NCBI RefSeq assembly: GCF_017573505.1
Contig: NZ_JAGEOJ010000010.1
Span: 124,001 to 188,000, forward strand
From: Actinomadura barringtoniae
GTDB taxonomy: Bacteria > Actinomycetota > Actinomycetes > Streptosporangiales > Streptosporangiaceae
DNA: 64,000 nt
Direction: 5' to 3'
Shown here piece after piece: positions 16,501-23,419 of the stretch. The notes under the pieces were generated by a model. That model had not been told where the DNA came from. It saw only the letters and a list, made by a program, of their open reading frames with translations, and searched no databases. A program made the translations under genes and the position numbers. The stretch's first letter is position 1. Every line of letters begins with the position of its first letter.

Positions 16501-16547
16501 TCCCCGCCTGCGGGGTCGTCTCCGTGACGGTGAAGGGGAGCCTGTAA
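13509..16547 (+). CDS. GH38-type glycoside hydrolase (alpha-mannosidase-like, DUF5054-like)
   Basis: 1012 residues. The GH38 N-terminal catalytic domain begins with VHHSHLDIGYTDTQ at about residue 127 (zinc-ligand His-x-Asp). It continues with FRWSVESSLPALRW, GNIEVTAFPMQLHTEACS and MHTDIPGAVVGVVDALN, whose Asp is the candidate nucleophile/metal ligand. A later DEHTWGAANPW supplies further ligands. The C-terminal half looks like the GH38 beta-sandwich region (ENEFYRVTYDVREGHLSSVFDK). No signal peptide, so it should act in the cytoplasm on imported oligosaccharide. The order importer then glycosidase supports that. The exact glycosidic bond cannot be read from sequence. Confidence 0.82.
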   Translation: MTSRLLTESLGSPDYDGIRAALRHDTSVEVLAVRGLSVRAAVLPLFKRDEAGALRQAVRIEAAPGLTLRLGDIEERTGDDGRATLLVPAVDEIRRITLEVRDDAGLVGAAPLDVTPQRKWNVFVVHHSHLDIGYTDTQGTVLRHHLDYLDAALRLSRETDGRPDDAHFRWSVESSLPALRWLATRPDDMVAEFVERTRAGNIEVTAFPMQLHTEACSTEELYRQLRFVEGLRSNYGIDVRSAMHTDIPGAVVGVVDALNAAGVRYLAAAHNWAGRSVPYITGGDKLGRPFRWRAPSGRELIVWFTDTPHGMAYMEGNTVGLVDGYDLAEDLLPRYLSSLADRPYPYGPGTFGWYAAPGQVGADKSPDVLDAVHLRVQGAHADNAGPSIMPADIAHRWNQTWEYPRVRMATNADFFEHVEEHHLDSLQVHEGDWTDWWADGLGSGARPLGYVRRAQNVLRAAETLHSLAGAQAEGLNDAYDKAALFDEHTWGAANPWEDAEEGGDSGGLQWTRKSAVGYQSYDDALDLLQAGARRFGATVGPAPEALASFAVVNPGTADRTDVVRAFLPRDVVAVDVPVALVDARTGETVPHHEEEVDPDEWPTRPIGRHLEVVIRDVPGLGQVRLDVVPADRPAPEPIDLGNDGTIENEFYRVTYDVREGHLSSVFDKVAGRELVNADAQAGFGQYVYDRYATAPHFNHLSGHMLVHDRTLLGDRAIGRHAAVVKCERTPAGERLIVELNGKGVDWLRTTIELYAGVPRLDLRFQLGKQPTAGKEAVFFAFPFAVGGPPSVWELTGGVGGTDVPSVPGSAEHMRPIRHWAAFEDPDLTVAWATLEAPLVQFGSIHMPYAPFPPTIDEEAATVYSWALNNIWDTNFPSQQSGETTFRYAVASAGGGVSGRRLGAATAAGLTDAFVATLATGTEVADASRSFVRVDDADVQISSVGREGDDLVVRLQSLASGPVEAALTVPGLTRALVDSGLGRDVEEAPVRDGAAIVRLPACGVVSVTVKGSL

Positions 16548-17804
16548 ATGAAGATCACCGGCATCAGGGCGACCACGGTCGCCGTGCCCCTGGAGGCCCC
16601 GCTGCTGCACAGCAACGGTGCCCACTGGGGCCGCTTCGTCCGCACCATCGTCGAGGTCGAGGCCGACAACGGCCTGGTCGGGCTCGGCGAGATGGGCGGC
16701 GGAGGGGAGAGCGCCGAGGCCGCGTTCCGCGCCCTCGCGCCCTATCTGGAGGGGCACGACCCGTTCGAGCTGGAGGCGCTCCGCTTCAAGATCGCCAACC
16801 CGACGGCCAGCCTCTACAACAACCGCACGCAAATGCTCGCGGCCATCGAGTTCGCCTGCATCGACCTGATCGGCAAGCACCTGGGCGTCCCCGCCTACGA
16901 CCTGCTCGGCGGGCGGATCCGGGAGAGCGTGCCGTTCGCGTCCTACCTGTTCTACCGCTACCCGGGCGCGGGCACGGGCACGGGCTCGGGCTCGGGCGGT
17001 ACGCCGGAGGTGCGCACGCCCGACCAGCTCGTCGCGCACGCGCTGGACCTGAAGAAGCGGCACGGCTTCACGGTCCACAAGCTGAAGGGCGGCGTCTTCC
17101 CGCCCGCCTACGAGCTGGAGTGCTACCGGGCGCTGGCCGCGGCGATGCCGGAGGACCGGCTGCGCTACGACCCGAACGCGGTGCTCAGCATGGACGAGGG
17201 CCTGCGGTTCGGGAAGGCGATCGAGGACCTCAACAACGACTACCTCGAAGACCCGGTGTGGGGACTGGAGGGCCTGCGGCAGGTCCGCGAGAAGATCGAC
17301 ACGCCGCTGGCCACCAACACCGTCGTGGTCAACTTCGAGCAGCTCGCCACCAATGTCCTGCACCGCAGCGTGGACGTCGTGCTGCTGGACACCACGTTCT
17401 GGGGCGGCATCCGGCCGTGCATCAAGGCGGCCGGGATCTGCGACACGTTCCAGATCGGGGTGTCGGTGCACTCGTCGGGCGAGCTGGGCATCCAGCTCGC
17501 GACCATGCTGCACCTCGGCGCCGTCCTCCCCAACCTGACCTACTCCGCCGACGCGCACTATCACCACCTGGCGGGCGACGTCATCGAGGGCGGCCCGTTC
17601 CGCTACGTCGACGGCCGAATCCAGGTGCCCACCGGCCCCGGTCTCGGCGTCACGCTGGACCGTGCCAAAGTCGCCGAGTACGCGGAGCTCTACAAGGAGC
17701 TGGGCGGCTACGCCTACGACCGCGACCCGGGACGGCCCGGCTGGTACCCCCTGGTCCCCAACGAGCGCTGGGCCGACCCCGCCACCGCCCTCACCGCGAT
17801 CTGA
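16548..17804 (+). CDS. Enolase-superfamily sugar acid dehydratase (glucarate dehydratase / mandelate racemase type)
   Basis: 418 residues, starting on the base after the glycosidase stop. The N-terminal capping domain is followed by the barrel: catalytic Lys in TVHKLKGG (KxK region), metal ligands in RYDPNAVLS (Asp) and YLEDPVWGLEG (Glu), then LATNTVVVNFEQL, and the His-containing SVHSSGELGIQLATMLHLGA. The order and spacing resemble glucarate dehydratases, which remove water from sugar acids to give 2-keto-3-deoxy acids. Residues about 143-151 are a low-complexity GTGTGSGSGG stretch encoded by hexamer repeats. With the lactonase and the PfkB kinase it completes a plausible route; the substrate is not known. 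Confidence 0.85.
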   Translation: MKITGIRATTVAVPLEAPLLHSNGAHWGRFVRTIVEVEADNGLVGLGEMGGGGESAEAAFRALAPYLEGHDPFELEALRFKIANPTASLYNNRTQMLAAIEFACIDLIGKHLGVPAYDLLGGRIRESVPFASYLFYRYPGAGTGTGSGSGGTPEVRTPDQLVAHALDLKKRHGFTVHKLKGGVFPPAYELECYRALAAAMPEDRLRYDPNAVLSMDEGLRFGKAIEDLNNDYLEDPVWGLEGLRQVREKIDTPLATNTVVVNFEQLATNVLHRSVDVVLLDTTFWGGIRPCIKAAGICDTFQIGVSVHSSGELGIQLATMLHLGAVLPNLTYSADAHYHHLAGDVIEGGPFRYVDGRIQVPTGPGLGVTLDRAKVAEYAELYKELGGYAYDRDPGRPGWYPLVPNERWADPATALTAI

Positions 17805-17809
17805 CCAAC

Positions 17810-17874
17810 ACGCCGATCTTGCTCTCAGCGCCCTCATTCGGGCGGAGGGAGGGCGCTGAGAGCAAGATCGGCGT
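17810..17874. terminator. Bidirectional terminator-like palindrome, copy 2
   Basis: Perfect 24-nt arms (17810-17833, 17851-17874), identical in sequence to the arms at 2193-2257, around an unrelated 17-nt loop. It sits between the convergent dehydratase and acetyltransferase genes and marks the end of the sugar island. Confidence 0.78.
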
Positions 17875-17876
17875 AT

Positions 17877-18320
17877 TTATGGGGTGAGGCGGTAGACGGT
17901 CCACTCGTCTTGGGGACGGGCGCCGAGGGACTTGTAGAAGCCGATGGCGGGGGTGTTCCAGTTGAGCACCGACCACTCGACGCGGCCGTATCCACGTTCC
18001 TTGGCGATCCGGGCCAGCTCGGCGAGGAGCTGCTTGCCGTAGCCGTTGCCGCGCACGTCGGGACTGACGAACAGGTCCTCGAGGTAGATGCCGTGCCTGC
18101 CCAGCCAGGTCGAGAAGCTGAGGAACCACAGCGCGAAGCCCACGACCTCGCCCTCGTGCACGGCCACGTGGGCGAACGTCTTCGGCTCGGGGCCGAACAG
18201 GGCGTTCCGGAAGTCGTCCTCGGTGGCCTTCACCTCGTCGGGCGCGCGCTCGTAGTCCGCGAGCTCGTGCACGAGGCGGTAGATGGTCGGAACGTCGTCA
18301 GGGGTCGCAGGCCGGATCAT
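17877..18320 (-). CDS. GNAT family N-acetyltransferase, diamine acetyltransferase-like
   Basis: 147 residues. GNAT fold with beta4/beta5 LEDLFVSPDVRGNGYGKQL, where VRGNGYGK is the acetyl-CoA P-loop (Q/RxxGxG/A), then VEWSVLNWNTPAIGFYKSLG, the typical motif B. The N-terminus MIRPATPDDVPTIYRLVHEL and the segment YERAPDEVKATEDDF are those of spermidine/spermine acetyltransferase-like proteins, so a polyamine or small amine is the probable acceptor. Monocistronic, converging on the dehydratase gene. Confidence 0.88.
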   Translation of the reverse strand: MIRPATPDDVPTIYRLVHELADYERAPDEVKATEDDFRNALFGPEPKTFAHVAVHEGEVVGFALWFLSFSTWLGRHGIYLEDLFVSPDVRGNGYGKQLLAELARIAKERGYGRVEWSVLNWNTPAIGFYKSLGARPQDEWTVYRLTP

Positions 18321-18376
18321 GCGTTCCAGCCTAACGACCCCTGAAGTGCGGTTATGACCCGAGTCCTACCGGAGTC

Positions 18377-19789
18377 CTACCACTTGGTGGGCTTGGTCTT
18401 GGTGTAGAGCCAAGCGTTGAACAGCCCGTCGAGCTGCTTCTGCGAGATCTTCTCGGCGAGCGCCACGAACTGCGCGGTCGAGACGTTGCCGTTCTTGTGG
18501 GCCTTGGTCCAGGCCTTCAGAAGGGCGAAGAACGCCTTGTCGCCGATCCGCTCCCGCAACGCCTGCAGCGTCATGCCGCCGCGGTAGTACGGGGTGATCG
18601 TGAACATCTGGTCGGCGCCGGGGTTGCCGGTCTTGCGCGCCGTCCACAGGTCCTTGTAGTACTTCCAGCTCTCCGGCTCGGCGTAGAGCTTGTCGAAGGT
18701 CTGCTTGGCGGTCGCGCCGCCGTGCTGCTCCTCCCACAGCCACTCGGCGTAGGTGGCGAAGCCCTCGTTCAGCCAGATGTCCTTCCAGCGCCGCACGCTC
18801 ACGCTGTCGCCGAACCACTGGTGGGCCAGCTCGTGCACGATCGTGCCCTGGTCGGGCTGGAAGCCGTAGATCGGCCGGCTCTGGGTCTCCAGGGAGAACG
18901 CCACGTCCACGCCGACCCGGATACCGCCGGTGGAGGCGAAGGGGTACTTGCCGAAGACCTTCTCCTCCCAGTTGATGGCGTCGATCGTGCCCTTGTGGAT
19001 CGTGTTGAGCTCGCTCGCCCGGTTCGGAGCCACGCCGGTGATGACCGGCACGCCGCTGGCGGTACGGCCGCGCTTCACCTGGTACTTGCCGATCGCGAGC
19101 ATCGCCAGGTAGCTGGCCATGGGCGACCGCTGGTTCCAGATCCAGGTGGTCTTGCCGGCCTTGGTGCGCGACCCGCCGGGCTCGCCGTTCGACAGCACCT
19201 GCGTGCCCTTGGGAACGGTGACCCGGTAGGTGTAGGTCGCCTTGTCCTGCGGGTGGTCGTTGCTCGGGAACCACGTCGACGCGGCGTCCGGCTCACTGAC
19301 CACGTACGCGCCGTCCGGCGTCTTGATCCAGCCGAACGTGCCGATGTCGGGGCGCGAGATGGGCTTCGGCGTGCCGCCGTACACCACCGTGACGTTGAAC
19401 CTGGAGCCCTTGCGCAGGCCCTTGCCCGGCGTGACGACCAGCTCCTGGCCCTTGCGGGAGTAGCGGGCCTTCTTGCCGTTCACCTTGACGCTGCTGACCT
19501 TGAGCTGCTTCAGGTCCAGGTCGAAGCGCGAGAGGTCCTTGGTCGCGCGCGCGGTGATGTGCGCGGTCGCGCGAAGGGTGTTGGCCTTCGGGTTGTAGTT
19601 CAGCGCCAGGTCGTAGTGACCGACGTCGTATCCGCCGTTCCCCTCCATCGGGTAGTAGGCGTCACCGCCGCCCGGAGCACCCGGGGTGAAGCGCGGGCGC
19701 GCGTCGGCGTTCGCGGCGGGAACCGCGGCCGCGAGCACGCAGGCGCCGGCCGTGAAGACGGCCGCGGCGGATCTGATGCTGGGGGGCAT
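18377..19789 (-). CDS. Secreted M1 family zinc aminopeptidase
   Basis: 470 residues with a signal peptide (PPSIRSAAAVFTAGACVLAA, cleavage near NADA). The N-terminal beta domain is followed by the catalytic HELAHQWFGD (HExxH) and, 18 residues later, the third zinc ligand in NEGFATYAEW. A YYRGGMTLQALRERIGD segment matches the M1 Tyr/transition-state region. It is shorter than the ~850-residue PepN because the C-terminal helical domain is absent, as in other secreted actinobacterial M1 enzymes. Role: extracellular peptide hydrolysis. Confidence 0.92.
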   Translation of the reverse strand: MPPSIRSAAAVFTAGACVLAAAVPAANADARPRFTPGAPGGGDAYYPMEGNGGYDVGHYDLALNYNPKANTLRATAHITARATKDLSRFDLDLKQLKVSSVKVNGKKARYSRKGQELVVTPGKGLRKGSRFNVTVVYGGTPKPISRPDIGTFGWIKTPDGAYVVSEPDAASTWFPSNDHPQDKATYTYRVTVPKGTQVLSNGEPGGSRTKAGKTTWIWNQRSPMASYLAMLAIGKYQVKRGRTASGVPVITGVAPNRASELNTIHKGTIDAINWEEKVFGKYPFASTGGIRVGVDVAFSLETQSRPIYGFQPDQGTIVHELAHQWFGDSVSVRRWKDIWLNEGFATYAEWLWEEQHGGATAKQTFDKLYAEPESWKYYKDLWTARKTGNPGADQMFTITPYYRGGMTLQALRERIGDKAFFALLKAWTKAHKNGNVSTAQFVALAEKISQKQLDGLFNAWLYTKTKPTKW

Positions 19790-19916
19790 GAATCATCCCT
19801 TCTATGTCTGACCTGCCATAGAAGATCACGTGATGCCCGGGTTGTCAGTAGTTTTTGGTGTTTCGCGCGTTACCGATGGTGGACATGTGGCGAGGACCAA
19901 TGCGGCTCGGGACACG

Positions 19917-19955
19917 CCGCGGGGGCCGTCCGATGTGCTCGGACGGCCCCCGCGG
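19917..19955 (-). terminator. Terminator downstream of sodN
   Basis: Perfect 17-bp stem (19917-19933 / 19939-19955, rich in GCCGTCCGA) with a 5-nt loop, 18 bases after the sodN stop. Confidence 0.75.
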
Positions 19956-19973
19956 GCTGCGCTGGTGAAGGCC

Positions 19974-20375
19974 TCAGGCCTTCTTGGTCTCCCAGAAGAT
20001 CTTGTCGATCTCCGCGATCTTGCCGAGGAGGTCGTCGGCGACCTTGACCTCGAGGCTGCCCTTGGTGCCGCCGGCACCGGCGAGCTTGGTGGCCTCGTTG
20101 AACAGCTGGTGCAGCTGCGGGTACTTCTCGAAGTGCGGCGGCTTGAAGTAGTCGGTCCAGAGCACCCAGAGGTGGTGCTTGACCAGCTCGGAGCGCTGCT
20201 CCTTGATGACGATCGCACGCGCCCGGAACTCCGGGTCCTCATTGGCGGCGTACTTCTCGCAGATCGCCTTGACCGACTCGGCCTCGATCCGGGCCTGTGC
20301 CGGGTCGTAGACGCCGCACGGCAGGTCGCAGTGGGCGGAGACCGTGGTCTTCGGACGCAGAAGGTTGACGAGCAC
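19974..20375 (-). CDS. sodN: Superoxide dismutase, nickel-dependent
   Basis: About 133 residues from GTG 20375. The nickel hook HCDLPCGVY follows a 14-residue leader (MLVNLLRPKTTVSA) that must be removed so that the His becomes the N-terminus and binds Ni together with the two Cys. The rest is the helical bundle of NiSOD (LVKHHLWVLWTDYFKPPHF). It dismutates superoxide in the cytoplasm as a hexamer. An in-frame ATG at 20405 exists, but GAGGGAAGG sits just ahead of GTG 20375 and the leader length then matches the family. The maturation peptidase gene is transcribed divergently next to it. Confidence 0.95.
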   Translation of the reverse strand: MLVNLLRPKTTVSAHCDLPCGVYDPAQARIEAESVKAICEKYAANEDPEFRARAIVIKEQRSELVKHHLWVLWTDYFKPPHFEKYPQLHQLFNEATKLAGAGGTKGSLEVKVADDLLGKIAEIDKIFWETKKA

Positions 20376-20569
20376 CTGCGTTTCCCTTCCCTCGTTACGG
20401 ATCATGCTCAGGGCATCGACATTACTCTTGTGGCTCCGGCCGGGTACGGGCAGGGCGCTCGGTATTTGGGCCTAGGTCCCGATCCCGTGGGATCAGCCGG
20501 AGGCATGCCTGGAATGCCCGTCTCCTGTCTGTCGTATCCGCCAACGGCCGTCCTATGCAGGGGGTAAAG

Positions 20570-20926
20570 ATGCGTTTGCCATGGCGGGCCGTCGCCGTGA
20601 CCGGCGAGTCGATGCTGCCCACGCTGAAACCCGGCGACTGGCTGCTCGTACGGCTCGGACGGCACGTCGCGGCGGGGGACGTGGTGGTCGCGCGGCACCC
20701 GTACGAGGCGGACGTCCTCACCGTCAAGCGCGCCCGCCATCGCGAGGGCGAGGGCTGGTGGCTGGAGAGCGACAACCAGAAGGCGCCCGGCCGCCAGGAC
20801 AGCTGGGACTGGGGCGCCGTCCCCGACGGCCTGATCGTCGGTCGCGTCGCCCTGCGCTACTGGCCGCCGACCAGGCTAGGGAGTGTTTCGCGACGACCTT
20901 GGCCACCGCGCAAACGCGCTACCTGA
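20570..20926 (+). CDS. sodX: Nickel superoxide dismutase maturation peptidase (S26 type)
   Basis: About 118 residues. S26 signal-peptidase fold: catalytic Ser in VTGESMLPTL, then GDWLLVRLGRHVAAGDVVVA, and the general-base Lys in VLTVKRA; ESDN matches the later conserved box. Proteins of this size next to sodN remove the SodN leader. ATG 20570 follows GGGGGTAAAG; an ATG at 20555 would leave no ribosome-binding site. The last about 20 residues (RLGSVSRRPWPPRKRAT) are unusual for the family and are encoded by sequence running into the structured repeat at 20910-21042, whose bases supply the stop codon. Confidence 0.88.
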   Translation: MRLPWRAVAVTGESMLPTLKPGDWLLVRLGRHVAAGDVVVARHPYEADVLTVKRARHREGEGWWLESDNQKAPGRQDSWDWGAVPDGLIVGRVALRYWPPTRLGSVSRRPWPPRKRAT

Positions 20927-21042
20927 GCCGGGGAGTAACGCCGGAGGCGAGCTCCCCGGCTCAGATCGCGAAGCGATGTCGCGTTTGCCTGAGCCCGGTC
21001 AGGCCGAGCCGCCAGGCGAGGCCGTAGGCCGGGGTAGTGAAA
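20910..21042 (-). repeat. Three-way-junction repeat element, copy 1
   Basis: Predicted fold: outer stem 20910-20918/20980-20988 (9 bp), inner stem 20923-20935/20952-20964 (13 bp), small hairpin ATCGCGAAGCGAT at 20965-20977, then a conserved GAGCCGCCAGGCGAG at 21006-21020 and GTGAAA at 21037. A second copy at 33869-34003 keeps the junction bases but changes the stems with pairing retained. It lies between the convergent sodX and CGNR genes, overlapping both 3' ends. Confidence 0.7.
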
Positions 21043-21580
21043 ACGCAGCCTCTGGTCTCGGGGGGTGCTGGGCGGCGGCGACGCTCGGGCGGCCGGCGCA
21101 GCGGTCGGAGCAGTAGCGGCGGGACCGGTTCGTCGTGGTGTCGAAGAACACCCGGGTACAGCCGTCGGCGCGGCAGATGCCGAGCCGGTTCAGGCCGTGG
21201 TCGCTGATCTTGACGGCGAGGCCCATCGCGGCCCAGGCGGCGTACCGGTCGGGGATCGAGCCGCCCTCGTTCAGGTGCAGGTGCCAGCGCGAGCCCTCGT
21301 GGCCCGACATCTGCGGATGGACCGGATGCTGGATCAGCAACGAGTTGAGCCGGTCGATGGCGCCGTCCTCGTCGCCGCGGCTCGCGGACAGGAAGATGGC
21401 GCGCAGCTCCGCGCGCAGCTCGCGCATGCCGTCGAGGTCACGGTGCGTGGTCCGGCCGCCCAGGTGCGGCCGGATCTCCAGAAGGGCGTGCAACCCTTCG
21501 AGATCACGCAGAGTGTCGTCCGGCGGGTTCTGCGTGTTGACGAGTTCGATCGCCAGGTCTGCATAAGAGGCGAGGTCCAC
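20999..21580 (-). CDS. ABATE/CGNR zinc-finger type regulator (variant motif)
   Basis: About 193 residues from GTG 21580, which follows GGAG and gives the usual N-terminus LASYADLAIELVNT. An ATG at 21628 is also in frame but has no spacing for a ribosome-binding site. The ABATE-like N-terminal domain ends in a zinc-finger-like C-terminus: CRADGCTRVFFDTTTNRSRR, then YCSDRC. The signature normally read as C-G-N-R is CAGR here. Members are thought to be transcriptional regulators of stress genes. The C-terminal 20 or so residues (HPPRPEAAFSLPRPTASPGG) are encoded inside the repeat element. Confidence 0.8.
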   Translation of the reverse strand: MDLASYADLAIELVNTQNPPDDTLRDLEGLHALLEIRPHLGGRTTHRDLDGMRELRAELRAIFLSASRGDEDGAIDRLNSLLIQHPVHPQMSGHEGSRWHLHLNEGGSIPDRYAAWAAMGLAVKISDHGLNRLGICRADGCTRVFFDTTTNRSRRYCSDRCAGRPSVAAAQHPPRPEAAFSLPRPTASPGGSA

Positions 21581-21812
21581 GTGCGCTCCAGATGGAGTCG
21601 ACCTGATCGTGCGAATCGTAAGGGTCATTCCCCTATGTCGAGTATTACACCTTCGGGGGAGAGGCGAGCAGAAGTCGTGTCGGCCGAATATGAAATATTG
21701 TGCTGTCGGCACGGTCCATAGCCGACAATTTGCTCGGAGTCCGGCGATCGCGGCGGATGTTTCAAGGTCATCACGCTGGGTGGCCGATCGTGCACCGGAG
21801 CTGGAACGATCG

Positions 21813-21844
21813 CGGCCCGTGACCGCAGTCCGGGTCACGGGCCG
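21813..21844 (-). terminator. Terminator downstream of the malic enzyme gene
   Basis: Perfect 12-bp stem CGGCCCGTGACC / GGTCACGGGCCG with an 8-nt loop, 33 bases after the malic enzyme stop. Confidence 0.65.
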
Positions 21845-21876
21845 TGATGAAGACAGGAGATCGTCGTTCGTCCGGG

Positions 21877-23067
21877 CTAGATCCGGCTGACCCCGTCCAG
21901 GCGGGCCTGCTCGGCCACCGCGGCCGTCACGGCGGGCGCGACGCGCTCGTCGAACGGGCTCGGGATCACGTAGTCGGGGGACAGGTCGTCGCCCACGATG
22001 TCGGCGATCGCGCGGGCCGCCGCCAGCTTCATGCCCTCGGTGATCGAGTGCGAGCGCACGTCCAGCGCGCCCTTGAAGATGCCGGGGAACGCCAGCACGT
22101 TGTTGATCTGGTTGGGGAAGTCGCTGCGGCCGGTCGCGACCACCCGGGCGTGCCGGCGCGCGACGTCGGGGTGCACCTCGGGCGTCGGGTTGGACAGCGC
22201 GAACACGATCGCGTCCTGGTTCATCGTGGCGACGCAGGACTCGTGAACGGTGCTGCCCGACAGGCCGATGAACACGTCGGCGCCGTTCAGTGCCTCCTCG
22301 GTGGAGCCCTTGAGGTGCGACCGGTTGGTGATCCCGGCGATCCGCTGCTTGACCGGGTTCAGCCCGTCGCGGCCGTCGTAGATCAGGCCCTTGCTGTCCG
22401 ACAGCGCGATGTCGCCGATGCCGGCCTCGATCAGGATCTGCGAGACCGCGATGCCCGAGGCGCCCGCGCCGGCGACGACCGCGCGCAGCTCCGACAGCGG
22501 CTTGCCGATCAGGCGGGCGGCGTTGGTCAGCGCGGCGAGCGCCACGATCGCGGTGCCGTGCTGGTCGTCGTGGAAGACCGGGATGTCCAGCGCCGCGCGG
22601 AGCCGGTCCTCGATCTCGAAGCAGCGCGGGGCGCTGATGTCCTCGAGGTTGATGCCGCCGAAGCTGGGCGCCATCGCGATCACCGTGTTGACGATCTCGT
22701 CGACGTCGGTGGTGCTCAGCGCGATCGGCACCGAGTCCACCCCGGCGAACTCCTTGAACAGCAGCGACTTGCCCTCCATGACCGGCATGGAGGCGGCCGG
22801 GCCGATGTCGCCCAGGCCCAGCACGGCGGTGCCGTCGGTCACGACGGCGACCACCTTGGAGGTCCAGGTGTAGTCGTAGGCGAGCTCGGGGTGGTCGGCG
22901 ATGGCGGTGCAGACCCGCGCCACACCCGGGGTGTAGGCCAGGGACAGATCGTCCTTGTTGCGCACCGGGATGGTCGAGCGCATCTCGAGCTTGCCGCCGC
23001 GGTGCAGCGGGAAGGCCGGATCGTCGTCGTAGGAGAACGTTTCGGTGGGAATGGGCTCAGCAGCCAC
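21877..23067 (-). CDS. NAD(P)-dependent malic enzyme
   Basis: 396 residues, the short bacterial malic enzyme form. The substrate domain carries LSLAYTPGVARVC (Tyr general acid) and VVAVVTDGTAVLGLGDIGP. Lys and acidic metal ligands follow in GINLEDISAPRCFEIE and IPVFHDDQHGTAIV. The NAD-binding domain has AVVAGAGASGIAVSQILIEA. It converts malate to pyruvate and CO2, linking the TCA cycle to pyruvate and reducing power. Monocistronic with its own terminator. Divergent from the amino acid importer operon. Confidence 0.94.
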   Translation of the reverse strand: MAAEPIPTETFSYDDDPAFPLHRGGKLEMRSTIPVRNKDDLSLAYTPGVARVCTAIADHPELAYDYTWTSKVVAVVTDGTAVLGLGDIGPAASMPVMEGKSLLFKEFAGVDSVPIALSTTDVDEIVNTVIAMAPSFGGINLEDISAPRCFEIEDRLRAALDIPVFHDDQHGTAIVALAALTNAARLIGKPLSELRAVVAGAGASGIAVSQILIEAGIGDIALSDSKGLIYDGRDGLNPVKQRIAGITNRSHLKGSTEEALNGADVFIGLSGSTVHESCVATMNQDAIVFALSNPTPEVHPDVARRHARVVATGRSDFPNQINNVLAFPGIFKGALDVRSHSITEGMKLAAARAIADIVGDDLSPDYVIPSPFDERVAPAVTAAVAEQARLDGVSRI

Positions 23068-23419
23068 AGCGACCCCTGTCAGTGAAAGCGGATTCGGGCG
23101 ATGCCGCCGCGGTGATGTTGGTCTGGTGGCCAGTCACCTCGTGGACATCTCGCGACGTACGGGGGTCACCCGTTGCCCGATTGTGCCACACCCGTCCTCG
23201 AATTCCGCTGGAGTCGTGAGGTGGCGGCCATCACTCACGTGACGTGACGCCACCGAACTATAACTTAGGGTAACCTTCCGTGACGCGCCGCACGGCCGCT
23301 GAGCAGGCTTGTTGTCCGATTGTTTCGGACCCTTAATCCAGATCACTCCAGGTGTAGGCCAAAATGTGCACCTGACCATCGGATCTCCTGATCCGGCGAA
23401 CCAACCTGGAGGGGGACCT
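23068..23419. other. Intergenic region between malic enzyme and amino acid importer
   Basis: 352 bases with no convincing gene. Both flanking genes point outward, so both promoters should lie here. A TATAGT hexamer readable leftwards at about 23257-23262 could be the malic enzyme -10. A short hairpin (CGGATC/GATCCG, around 23380-23396) sits before the importer ribosome-binding site. Nothing stronger is visible. Confidence 0.4.

Noticed and set aside
13932..17837. 1301-residue antisense reading frame
   Set aside because: Mirror of the glycosidase and dehydratase genes. Its translation is Arg/Gly/Val/His-rich without domains, typical of GC-driven open frames.
20376..20569. Nur operator between sodN and sodX
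   Set aside because: No convincing TTGCAA-type inverted repeat was seen in the gap.
23263..23280. Iron-box-like sequence (TTAGGGTAACCTT) upstream of the malic enzyme
   Set aside because: Only one half resembles the DmdR/IdeR consensus and neither flanking gene is an iron gene.
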